Below the pieces are notes generated by a model, which saw nothing but the letters and a program-made list of their open reading frames with translations, was not told the origin of the DNA and ran no database searches. Below are positions 55,871 through 64,000 of a DNA stretch of 64,000 nt, one piece after another. Source of the DNA: Venturia oleaginea (Eukaryota > Ascomycota > Dothideomycetes > Venturiales > Venturiaceae); the NCBI GenBank assembly GCA_013176395.1, contig JABMLP010000017.1, positions 1,240,001-1,304,000 on the forward strand, read 5' to 3'. Every line of letters begins with the position of its first letter. Positions within the stretch are counted from its first letter, which is position 1. The translations under genes were made by a program, and so were the position numbers.

Positions 55871-56464
55871 GGATGCGATTTGTGGGGGGTCCTGATCTTG
55901 ACCATTGTGGGCAGGTGGGTCTTTGGCGGTGTTGTCAAGTGGCATTGTTGTGATAAAAGTGTTTTGGCGGCATTCTGATGTTGCGAATGGGTGAGTATTT
56001 ATCTTCGTTCCTTTCCTATTGAAATGAATCGATATTTCGATGCATAGAGGATCGAGGAGTTTTGGCTTCCCTATCCTTCCTGGTTACTTTCCTGTTATAC
56101 AGATTGTGGATCGTAGGAGATGAGATGGGGCGGAGAGCCGAGTCCTGTGCACGCAAAGGTCCATTCTGGACTTGCCTCAAGCACAGCGAGAGTAGACCGA
56201 GGATGAGGGGGAGAAACAACATGATACACAAACACAACAGACCATGTTGTATTCGTAGATTTCCAAGTGAAGTTGAATTGACAAGCCAAGCAGGGAAAGT
56301 CACAGTAGTAAAGCAGTTGAGCTCGCACCAAGTTAACATCGTGGTTAGCCTCAGGTTATTCGTCAGTCAAGCCACCTGACACATTCGGCCGATTGGATGA
56401 ATCGATTGACCAATGATACCCAACTGGGCTAAGCCAGTTTGAAATACTCCCGGGTTGATTAGTG
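55871..56464. other. Region between the DIRS-like and LINE elements
   Basis: About 590 bases, no supported gene. May include the 5' remnant of the DIRS-like element or flanking sequence. Confidence 0.4.
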
Positions 56465-56834
56465 GACCATGGATGGATGGATGGATGGATTCAATACACC
56501 CGTCGGGCCAGTATGGCTCCAGGGGGACACTACCGATTGTCTATTATACATTGTTTCCAACTGTCAACTCTCCCTTCATTCCAACCCCAAACATTTATTT
56601 TTGTATAGCATCTTTTCAACATACTGAATCATCAAATTAACCAAAACTCCAGAAACAACAACAAAAACGAAAGGCGCAACTTACCGTTGGCCAATAGACT
56701 GATGGGATCGGATATTGGTGATTAGTAAAAAGAGAGTATCGGATCTAGGATTGCTGCTTGCATGGGTACTATCTTGATGAGTGAGTCCACATGCTCGGAG
56801 TTGGTTATGATTTTGGTTTTGGTTTTGGTAGAGA

Positions 56835-58098
56835 CTACTCCGTCTCTCGGCTGAATCGTTTGGTAGCATCTACGAACGCAATTGTCGCTCGTACTGCTGC
56901 TACATCTGGCGTCCATTTTGGACCATCGATCATCTCTCCTCTTCTGTTTGTAAGTGTTGAGCGGCCTCCTAACTGATAGGAGACGTCGCTCCTTGGCTCG
57001 GTCGCTTCTCGCAAGAGCCATCGTTGCTCGCTCCATCGTTTGCAATCGAGTAGGAAATGCTGCACGCTTTCCACGACTCCGCATTCTTCGCACAATGGTG
57101 ATTCCGCCGCTCCGATTCGGTTCAGGTACTTGTTCAGCCGACAGTGAGACGTTCGTAATTGAGCTAGTAATTGAGCTAGTAATTGAGCCTCCGTTTTGGA
57201 TAGCTGATTGTAAATGGTGCGCGTGTGTTTTCCAGGGATGGCAGCATCAACAGATTTAGTGAATCTCCCTCCTCGCAGTGGTTTGTCGCTTGGTTGACAG
57301 CTCTTCTTTGCTTGCCTAATCAGTGCTGAGCGTAGTCGTATCTCTGACGGGACTGCGCTCCCTGCTTTAGTACTTCTTTTAGCTATTCTGTCTGCCGCCT
57401 CGTTTCCCTTGATGCCAGAGTGTCGTATCCTTGGCACTGACAGGGGCGGTGCAATTTCTGCATCTCAAGGATACTTCAATGTTCGAAGAAGAACAAGAAC
57501 AATCAAGAATACAAGAGACTTATCCATATATGTTTATTTCATTATCATTTCATTATCGTTACATTATCATTTCATTACTATTTCATACACGTGTACAAAG
57601 CCGATCCAACACAGAGCGTGCCGGGATCTTTCGGAGAACCACGATGATACCCTTTTGATGTAATCGCTACGTGGCTGACAAGATGTCCTTGATAATGTGC
57701 TGCCCTGACTGCTGTCTTGGCTTGCGGATGCTCTTCAACGCGCTCTGGTTGTCCGAGAAGATGGCGAGTTTTCCTTCTAGCGGAATCATTGTCCACACTG
57801 CCAGTTGGCTTAGAGCAGTACTGATTGCCTTCAGCTCTGTCGCGTAAATATTGCCGTTTGCTACCAATCCTGTTGTTGCGTACTGCTCAAGTGTGGCCCG
57901 ATTCTCGTCTGGTAGAATATACACCATACCTGTCCCCAGGATGCCATTTTTACCAGAGCCGTCGGTGTAGCAGTGGACTTCATCTCTACCTTGTATTGCG
58001 GTGGGTTTTATAGCTTCATCGCGTTCTTCGATAATCACACACGGCCCGTCAAGCCATGGTGCTTTTGCAAATGGTGTGACAGTCTCAATCTGAGACAT
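56835..58098 (-). pseudogene. LINE RNase H and C-terminal zinc region, interrupted
   Basis: RNase H acids appear in HCYTDGSGKNG, IYATELKAIS and LAIFSDNQSALKSI (58098-57667). After an inserted AT-rich piece the domain resumes as RIRHSGIKGNEAADRIAKRS and continues to CEECGVVESVQHFLLDC and the end RFSRETE at 56835. In the full element the two halves would be one frame of ORF2. Confidence 0.82.
57467..57680. mobile_element. AT-rich insertion splitting the LINE RNase H
   Basis: About 210 bases, unlike LINE sequence, with repeated ttatttcattatcatttcat. On the minus strand it can be read as starting TGTCAGCC and ending CGAACA, i.e. TG...CA, as an LTR would. No clear target duplication was found; borders are approximate. 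Confidence 0.45.
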
Positions 58099-58243
58099 GT
58101 TGGTTCCTGCAAACCTGTCTGCTCACAGGCCCAGTGACGAGCGAAGCTTGAATGATTGATGTACTGCCTTGATGCTGAACCTCAATGGGTGGCGCTCTGG
58201 TAATGTATTTAGCTTGACCCACAGGACCTATCCATTTCCCTGT

Positions 58244-59787
58244 CTATCGTTGGTGGAAGGTCCCAATTGATGCCTCAGACTGCGCAATGTCCAATGCTGT
58301 GGTTCGGAAACATCCAACAATGGCTTGTGCTCCCCATCTTTGGTGTCGTTCAAGCAAGCGTGTATCCTTGGCGTTCAGCGCTGTCGCCCAGACTGATGAT
58401 ACGTAGTTAACAACTGAAGCCACTGTTGCTTCAAATAGCTGCCGCGCTTGCTTGGTCCGGAGGCCATTCAGTCTCTTTAGCCAGGTTGCTGCATTGTGTC
58501 CCTTTATAGCTGCTCTGGTGGCCTGCAGATGGAACTTCAATTTCTGGTCGAGGATAACACCCAGGAGCTTGACGGAGGAGCTTGGCACCACCAAGCAGCC
58601 TCCGATTTGAATTGGCGTCGTTGACAGCCTTTCCGCGCTTGGTGTAAAGTGAATAAAGGCTGTCTTTTTGGGCCCAAATGTAGCTCCACTGCGGCGTTCT
58701 CCGCTTTTGGTATCACTGTCTCTTGAAGCACCCGGGTATTTTCCTCCGCATTTGGGCCGGTGACCCATACCGAGTAGTCGTCCACGTACGCAATTGCGCC
58801 TTGGTGACGACTGATCTTTCTTTCTACCAGGTCAGCATTGAAGAAGAGGTAGAGTATTGGGGATAGAGGTGAGCCTTGAGGCAGCCCTGGAGAGGGCAGA
58901 TCCACTTCCTCACTGCTCTTCCCGTTCACTGCAATGCTTGCTCTCCTGCCTGAGCAGAAATTCTCAATCCAACGAACAAGCTCCTCTGGGATATGTCGTC
59001 TCCGCAGTCTGGCCAAGAGTACCTCTTTGTTGACCCCGTTGCACGCTCCTTTGACATCAAAGCTGAGCAGGCTAAGGACTCGGCGTCTTCTTCGCGCCTG
59101 TTTGATACGGTCGGTGAGGAGGAGCAGTGCTTGTTCTGTACTGCGTTGCTTCCGAGCCCCAAAATGATTATCCGGCAGGAGGCCATGTTCTTCAGCTAGG
59201 TAGGAGATGCGTGTGGCGACTACGGCCTCGAGTGCTTTCCCTAGGGTTGCTAGCAACGAGATTGGTCGATACGCGTTTGGCTGTGTGTAGTCGTCTTTTG
59301 CTGTCTTTCGAAGTGGTAGGATTCGCGCGCATTTCCACTGCGATGGGAGGATGCCTTGTGTCATAGACGCTTGAAACAATCTCGCTATCTCGTCTTGGAG
59401 CACTGGCCAGAGCTGTTGCCATACACCCGCGGGTAGACCGTCTAGGCCTGGTGCTTTGTGTGCTTTCATGCCCATGATCGCTTCTTCGATTTCGTATTTT
59501 GTTAGTGCTGGTGATGAGAGTTGTGTTGCTCGCTGCTCTGCTGCTGGTTCTGGCTCGATCACCTCAGCCGCCGGGGGAAAGAAGGCTTGCAGCAGGATAG
59601 ACCCAATTTCTTCTTTACTATCAGTGGTGTCATCAGAGTTTGGCCTCGCTAGTTCTGTAATCTTTGCAAAAGAGGAGGTACTCTCTGGGTCAAGATACTT
59701 AGCGGCCTTCCACACATTCTTAGCGTCGTCCAGAAAGTCACACATCAGCTTATTGTTGCACCGTGTGCTCATGTGTCCAAACTGTTA
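58244..59787 (-). pseudogene. LINE reverse transcriptase
   Basis: Reads from the CCHC knuckle (GHMSTRC) into the reverse transcriptase: KAHKAPGLDGLPAGVW, YRPISLLATLGKALE, HFGARKQRSTEQALLL, LSFDVKGACNGVNKEVLL, GLPQGSPLSPILYLFF and the catalytic YVDDYSVW. A frameshift near 58700 passes to a second frame with TFGPKKTAFIHF, KLLGVILDQKLKFH and VASVVNYVSSVW. The usual F-x-D-G-A-F-D block reads DVKGACNGV, so the first catalytic Asp is kept but neighbours are unusual. Confidence 0.85.
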
Positions 59788-59896
59788 GCATTGGTAGCAT
59801 GGTCTCGGTCTTGGTCGATACTCGTACGGGTTGACCCGGGCTAGTTCTCCGCCAATCTCGAGCTGCTTCAGCGCTCTGTCAGCTTTTGTTACGGAT

Positions 59897-60242
59897 ACTG
59901 TCACGTGGACATGTATTCGGTTGTATTCGGATGTATTTGATTGCATTCATGTGCAATCAAATGCATGTCATTCTATCTCCTTATGATTGGTTGGTCGTTA
60001 CATAGATGATATAAGATCACGTGTGGTTCATTTGCTTCACTTGAAGAGCTAGGATTTCTTAGGAGATGGATCTCTATATGAAGGACGAGACTCTGCTCCC
60101 TCAGTGTCTCGTATCTTCACTCTCTAATTACTTCGCTATTGCTTTTAGTTACTTAGCACAATTCACGACTCTTATATTTCGCAAGCTTCGCTTCACTTGT
60201 TTGATACGATATTGTCGCCCCGGACCACTTGAACTCTACTGT
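59897..60242. mobile_element. LTR-like insertion (346 bp) within the LINE
   Basis: Bounded by direct repeats acggat (59891-59896 and 60243-60248), which is the target duplication. On removing it the LINE gag frame is continuous across the site. The insertion starts actgtcacgtgg and ends cttgaactctactgt; it has no ORF. It behaves as a solo LTR, although its ends are not the exact TG...CA form. Confidence 0.65.
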
Positions 60243-60248
60243 ACGGAT

Positions 60249-61347
60249 TAGCCAAATCCAGCTATATTACTTTGAGTCATAGCCTCTGCGTAACAGCTTC
60301 CATCTTAGAGCTGAGGTACACAAGGATTGAGCAGTAGTTCTTGTATGGGTCAGGTTTGCTAGGCATAGAAATCTTTGTGATGGTGACGTTGTTCTCCTCA
60401 GATATGTCCGCTTTTAGGCTGCTTTTCAGCGTGATTCGATCTTCGTTCAGAATGGCTATTTTGTCCACGCGATCCACCTTGACAGGGTACCACTTCTCGC
60501 CTTGGATAGATGCGCCAGGGAAGAACTTGAGCCATTGCTCCTGGTTCTGCCGTATTATCTGCTCATCCTCCTCTGACCTGAGGACGACTCGAACAAGTTT
60601 TGTTTCTCTACCAATTTTCTCGATTCCTGCAATCTGTGTTCTTTGTAGCTTGCCCTGCCGCAATGACATTCTTCACTCTTTCTTTTATCTCAATGGGGTT
60701 TGTGAGGTCAATGCGTGTGTGGGCGCGGGTGAAGTTGATGGTGAAGCCTGGTTTGCTGTTTGATAATGCGCTCGCATTGCTTGCTTGCTGACTGACGGAG
60801 GCCGATGGGGTCAGTGAGCTGGTTCTGGCTACGGTGGCATAGGACCTTGTTGGTGAGCTTGTCAGCGAGCTTGCCTGTGACAATTGGGCTTGAAGCGCAC
60901 GATTATCTTCTTTCAGCTGTTGGGTTTCTTGGAGTAGTTGCTTCTTAAGCTGCTGAGTTTCCTGGAGGAACTGTTCCTTTAAATCTTTTTCTCGTTCTGG
61001 AACACTTCATCTCGTTGCTGGATAGTGCTCTGGAGGTCTTCGATAACCTTTCTATTGCGTTTCGTTTCGTCCTGGAGCTGGACTAAGATTTTTAGTGCCT
61101 CCATAATTGGGTTTTCCCCGTTCACCTCGGGTACTTTTGCCGAACGCTGTGGTTTAGCCTTTGGTACTTTGGCTACCTCAGTATGTTTCTACGAGTTCTG
61201 GGAGCCGTCTAATATCGATGCTGTCCTGCCTTTGCTTGCTATAGTTGACTGTCGTAGGGTTGGGCCGGTCGGCTTTGCCATCGGTGGAGGCGTGGTCGGC
61301 GCGCTTCTTTCCTGCAGCGGCGTGGTCGGTCCTTCTATTGAAGACAT
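60249..61347 (-). pseudogene. LINE ORF1 (gag-like), broken
   Basis: Starts MSSIEGPTTPLQERSAPTTP at 61347, with a Pro/Thr-rich region, then a coiled-coil-like Gln-rich part, a Ser-rich stretch (SPTRSYATVARTSS), FTINFTRAHTRIDLTNP and EKWYPVKVDRVDKIAI. Several stops and shifts divide it. After the LTR-like insertion it continues to a CCHC knuckle at 59815-59770 (CYQC, then a stop, QFGHMSTRC), whose stop is TAA in place of a likely CAA. Confidence 0.7.
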
Positions 61348-61394
61348 CTGTATCTCTTTCTTTCGAGGTTGTGTTGGAGCAGCAAATCCAGGTT

Positions 61395-61523
61395 GAAGTG
61401 CAGCAAGGCGGTTCTCGTACGATACAGTTGCAGCCAAAAACGCGTGCTCCACGAACGTGTGGTTTATGTGGATCGCTTGGACACACTGCTCGTACATGTT
61501 TAAAGCGATATACTTCAGCTTAG
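61395..61523 (+). pseudogene. Plus-strand zinc-knuckle fragment
   Basis: The plus strand reads KTRAPRTCGLCGSLGHTARTC, a perfect CX2CX4HX4C knuckle, ending in a stop at 61523. Such knuckles close fungal pogo/Fot transposases. The opposite strand here is LINE or flanking sequence, so this is probably the 3' end of another relic. Confidence 0.4.
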
Positions 61524-61552
61524 ACAGTCATTTAATTCAGAATATGTTGCGA

Positions 61553-62666
61553 TAACGTACTTCACAAGCGAGTGGGCCACCAAAGCGAGTGGGCCACCTC
61601 ACAAACGACGTAAACCGCCTTCGTAAAAATACTACGCAACCCTACAACAATTTATAGTATTAAATAGAATAGAATAATATTGTTTAGAAGCTTCGCTATC
61701 ATCTATATTCTCTATTTCTACCTCACAAGTGCGGGAGTAATGCCCAGTCTCGCCGCAACGGCGGCAGTGCCTCTCTCCACGTACCCTCTTCGCAGGCTTC
61801 TCACCATCGTTACGATTACCACCCTCCCTTATAGTAACTAAGTCAGTTACTTCACCAGCTGTCAAGGTCTGCTCAGTCCATATATATCTCCTTTTGCGAC
61901 TCTTACGCTTTGTCACTGCCTCAATTGCGTCTCGAAGGCGCGCTGTTTCTTCGCGCATCAACACCATTTCATGTGCTATCTGCTGCGCGCCTTTACTCAA
62001 CTGCCTGACCTGCTCATCAATAGAACTTGCAGAGGATCCTGGGCCTGTAACGACTAGCTGAGACGATATCTTGCCTATTAAGAAGCCAGATTCATCAAAA
62101 TTGTAGGTATCCTCGTCTATGATACCGTACTCTGCCTTTATCCTCTGAACAAGTGTGAACCAGGGTACAATAACCGCCGGGTCTTCGCAGGCAGCTCGCT
62201 GGAGATCGTATGGACGGCTCCATCAGGTGGTAAGCTCTGGCGTACGCTTTACCGAGTTGTTAACCCAGTTCTTGGCAACAGGCTTCCCACCCCGCTCTCT
62301 TAGTAGTTTATTAGCCATATCTTGTACGTAGGCCTTCGACGGCGGTAGGCCGTGTAAGCTTTCGTTAAGAATACGCTTTATAACCACCTCCTCTTCTAGC
62401 TTTGTCAATCGCTTCGAGTTCGGCTCGCATTCGCGTCGAGGGCGCTGTCCGGCGCGTCGGCGTTGTACTGTTGTTCGAGGTACGCTATATATTACTGCAG
62501 CGCGTCTTTCGCTTTGGATTTGCTTTGAATTGATATCTGAGATAGCGAGGAATATATCTCCTTCTTTATAGATCTTCTGCTTTTCGTGTTGTTGAGGCAT
62601 TACGCGACGTTGCTACGAAAGCGGTTTACGTTTGTGAGATGGCCCACTCGCTTGTGAAGTACGTTA
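61553..62666 (-). mobile_element. Internally deleted pogo/Fot-type DNA transposon
   Basis: Terminal inverted repeats: taacgtacttcacaagcgag at 61553 and its inverse ending at 62666, continuing through tgggcca for 27 bases, then again matching at ctcacaaacg...gtaaaccgc. TA at both ends is the target duplication. The left end carries an extra copy of aagcgagtgggccacc. At 1.1 kb it is about 0.7 kb shorter than full pogo elements because the catalytic core is missing. Confidence 0.88.
61632..62600 (-). pseudogene. Pogo-like transposase, catalytic core deleted
   Basis: One reading frame. N-terminal part MPQQHEKQKIYKEGDIFLA with a Tc5/CENP-B-like DNA-binding region (VPRTTVQRRRAGQRP, LHGLPPSKAYVQDMANKLL). 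At 62223 a TGA interrupts before WSRPYDLQRAACEDP. Then follows the block of the first catalytic Asp (EYGIIDEDTYNFDESGFLIG) and VVTGPGSS, joined directly to the C-terminal coiled coil (EETARLRDAIEAV) and the zinc knuckle CRRCGETGHYSRTC. Roughly 200 residues holding the other catalytic acids are deleted. Confidence 0.83.
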
Positions 62667-62699
62667 TAATACTATGTTACGTCAAAGATTTTTGTGCGG

Positions 62700-62751
62700 G
62701 TGGAGTGGCCAGCTAGCTTGGGTGGCCAGCTAGCTTGTGAAACACGTTAGA
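62700..62751. repeat. Second, related transposon end
   Basis: On the minus strand reads ctaacgtgtttcacaagcta then gctggccacc, followed by a second aagctagctggccac. This is the same plan as the left end of the neighbouring pogo element (taacgtacttcacaagcgag, tgggccacc, aagcgagtgggccac) with diverged bases. No matching opposite end was found. Confidence 0.6.
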
Positions 62752-62905
62752 GGCCTTTTGCGCTTCTCTTGACCAAGGTCATCCAATGGCGCATTCTCGA
62801 TCCCAATGTCAAGTTTTCACTTTCTGCTTGGTCGAGAGTGGTGCTTAGTCTAGTTTGTACCTCCATAGAATCCATCTATCAAATGAGTAGCCTGCTCCTT
62901 ATAAG

Positions 62906-63098
62906 TGTGACGGCTTGCTAGGCTACTGGAACAACCACAGTGTTCAAGCACCTAACAAGGTGCCACGGTACACGAGCCACAGCAAGACCTATAAGTAGGC
63001 CTTGCCCCCACTTACATAGATACCTGTAGTTCACTATCACATTTAGTCCATACCTGATTGCTGTTCTCGCCTTTCATTAGTTACTAGTAGCCTTGACA
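62906..63098. mobile_element. Solo LTR (193 bp)
   Basis: Begins TGTGACGGC and ends CCTTGACA, i.e. the TG...CA form. Flanked by ataag (62901-62905) and acaag (63099-63103), a 5-bp target duplication differing by one C/T. Internal tataagtaggcc at 62990 may be the promoter. No internal retroelement sequence is present beside it. Confidence 0.72.
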
Positions 63099-63103
63099 AC
63101 AAG

Positions 63104-63862
63104 CACGAGACTTGGGATTATGATAGGACTCGTGGAAGACCTTCCCTATAGTCTTTTCTCTCGTGGCTCGCCGACGATGAAGCCGTACGAACCCGCATAT
63201 CAGGCGCTCATCGAAGCGATATCGGACATTTGCCCATCTAAAAACTCGTCAATCGAGGTTGTCCTGCTCTAGGGCTTTTGCTAATGTACTTTTCGATTGC
63301 CCCGAACGCGAGAGGACGGGGAAACTCCGTCTACTATTACCAATATAAAGTAAGGGATCCTAGAGTAAAAGCGCGTTGTAGGAATTTACCTTCGTCTCTT
63401 ACCTTTCGGCCCTGCATTCATCTATTCATCCGATGATTGACCTCAAGCATGTCATCTGGATGATGCATACACCTTACCGGATAACTAAGGGCGTGATCAT
63501 GTTGAATTTCACTATTGAGCCAAAAGAGGACCTCTATGCCACTACCTTGACCTAGAGATAATATACACCCATTTGATACTCAACATATCATGATCTCAGA
63601 AATCACTACTCGATGCATTCATTTCTCGAGAATCTACTCAATGCAGCGATGTGGGCATGGAGGTGGAGGAGTTGCGCAAACCATGAGGGATCGAATTATG
63701 GTAGATTACTGATATATCTAACGTGCGTTTTCAGTTCATGCCCTTTGGAGGTTGTTCCATCTTTTTCCTATATAAATCCTTTCTCCCTTTCCACAATGGA
63801 CCCTAATGCTTCCGATCACTTACAACCCAATCAACTCCAAAACAAGCACGAACTAAACCAAA
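63104..63862. other. Intergenic before the right-edge gene
   Basis: About 760 bases with no supported gene. TATA-like tatataaat at 63769 lies about 95 bases before the ATG of the last gene, and the leader is C/A-rich. Confidence 0.5.
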
Positions 63863-64000
63863 ATGAACTTCCTTACCTTCTTCCTTCTCTCCCCACTCGT
63901 CCTCACATCCTCGTTCTCTATCAAAGAAGAGAGAGGAGATGTTACTCTTCCAGACAACCTTGATACCATCCCCACCCCCCTCAATCCGTTCTACCAACTT
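63863..64000 (+). CDS. Secreted protein, N-terminal fragment (runs off right edge)
   Basis: ATG 63863 opens 46 codons to the window end without a stop. The N-terminus MNFLTFFLLSPLVLTSSFS is a signal peptide; KEERGDVTLPD follows. Upstream leader and TATA box fit. The family cannot be told from 46 residues. Confidence 0.6.
   Translation, partial: MNFLTFFLLSPLVLTSSFSIKEERGDVTLPDNLDTIPTPLNPFYQL

Larger units (their letters stand above)
56465..61347 (-). mobile_element. Long LINE (Tad/I-type non-LTR retrotransposon), internally deleted and decayed
   Basis: On the minus strand: gag-like ORF1 (from 61347), a CCHC knuckle, reverse transcriptase, RNase H with the terminal zinc motif, a 3' UTR and a tail of four tgga units at 56467-56486. 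The apurinic endonuclease expected between ORF1 and the reverse transcriptase is absent. Two insertions interrupt it: an LTR-like sequence at 59897-60242 and an AT-rich piece at about 57467-57680. Frameshifts and stops make it inactive. Confidence 0.88.

Overview
This is a filamentous ascomycete genome segment. Genes are broken by short introns of about 50-80 nt with GTAAGT-type donors and GCTAAC/GCTGAC branch sites. The products are typical of Pezizomycotina: calcineurin A, a Pth11-like rhodopsin-domain receptor, a HET-domain protein and copper amine oxidase. Intron-like tandem units resembling the introner-like elements described from Capnodiales (Dothideomycetes) suggest, but do not prove, that class. 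I saw no rRNA, tRNA or CRISPR array.

Left part (1-45 kb) is mostly ordinary genes. In order: the start of a GH3 beta-glucosidase (-), a NAP/SET-family histone chaperone (-), calcineurin A (+), a mitochondrial Mmc1-like membrane protein (+), a Gal80-like oxidoreductase (+), an L-asparaginase/ankyrin fusion (+), an NmrA-like protein (+), mitoribosomal bL19m (+), a coiled-coil protein (+), a Lys/Ala-rich secreted protein (+), an Aro8-like aminotransferase (-), a tandem-repeat region before a small Cys-rich secreted ORF (+), the WDR6/Rtt10 homologue (-) divergent from TIM22 (+), a rhodopsin-domain membrane protein (+), a small two-repeat secreted protein (+), a disordered Ser/Pro/Thr-rich protein (-), a secreted copper amine oxidase (-) and a single-pass surface protein (-).

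Right part (45.6-63.1 kb) is a transposon-rich island. It holds a Tc1/mariner element with about 51-bp terminal inverted repeats and a one-base frameshift, a 5'-truncated LINE, a truncated HET gene whose first intron is an array of intron-like units, an uncharacterised zinc-finger-like gene, a 5'-truncated DIRS-like (tyrosine recombinase) retrotransposon, a long LINE of the Tad/I kind that has lost its endonuclease and carries an LTR-like insertion, an internally deleted pogo/Fot element and a solo LTR. Several ORFs here contain stops explainable by C-to-T change, as RIP would cause. A secreted-protein gene begins at the right edge.

The genes do not form one pathway. The left part is housekeeping and secretion functions; the right part is a decaying repeat island that has captured or broken accessory genes.
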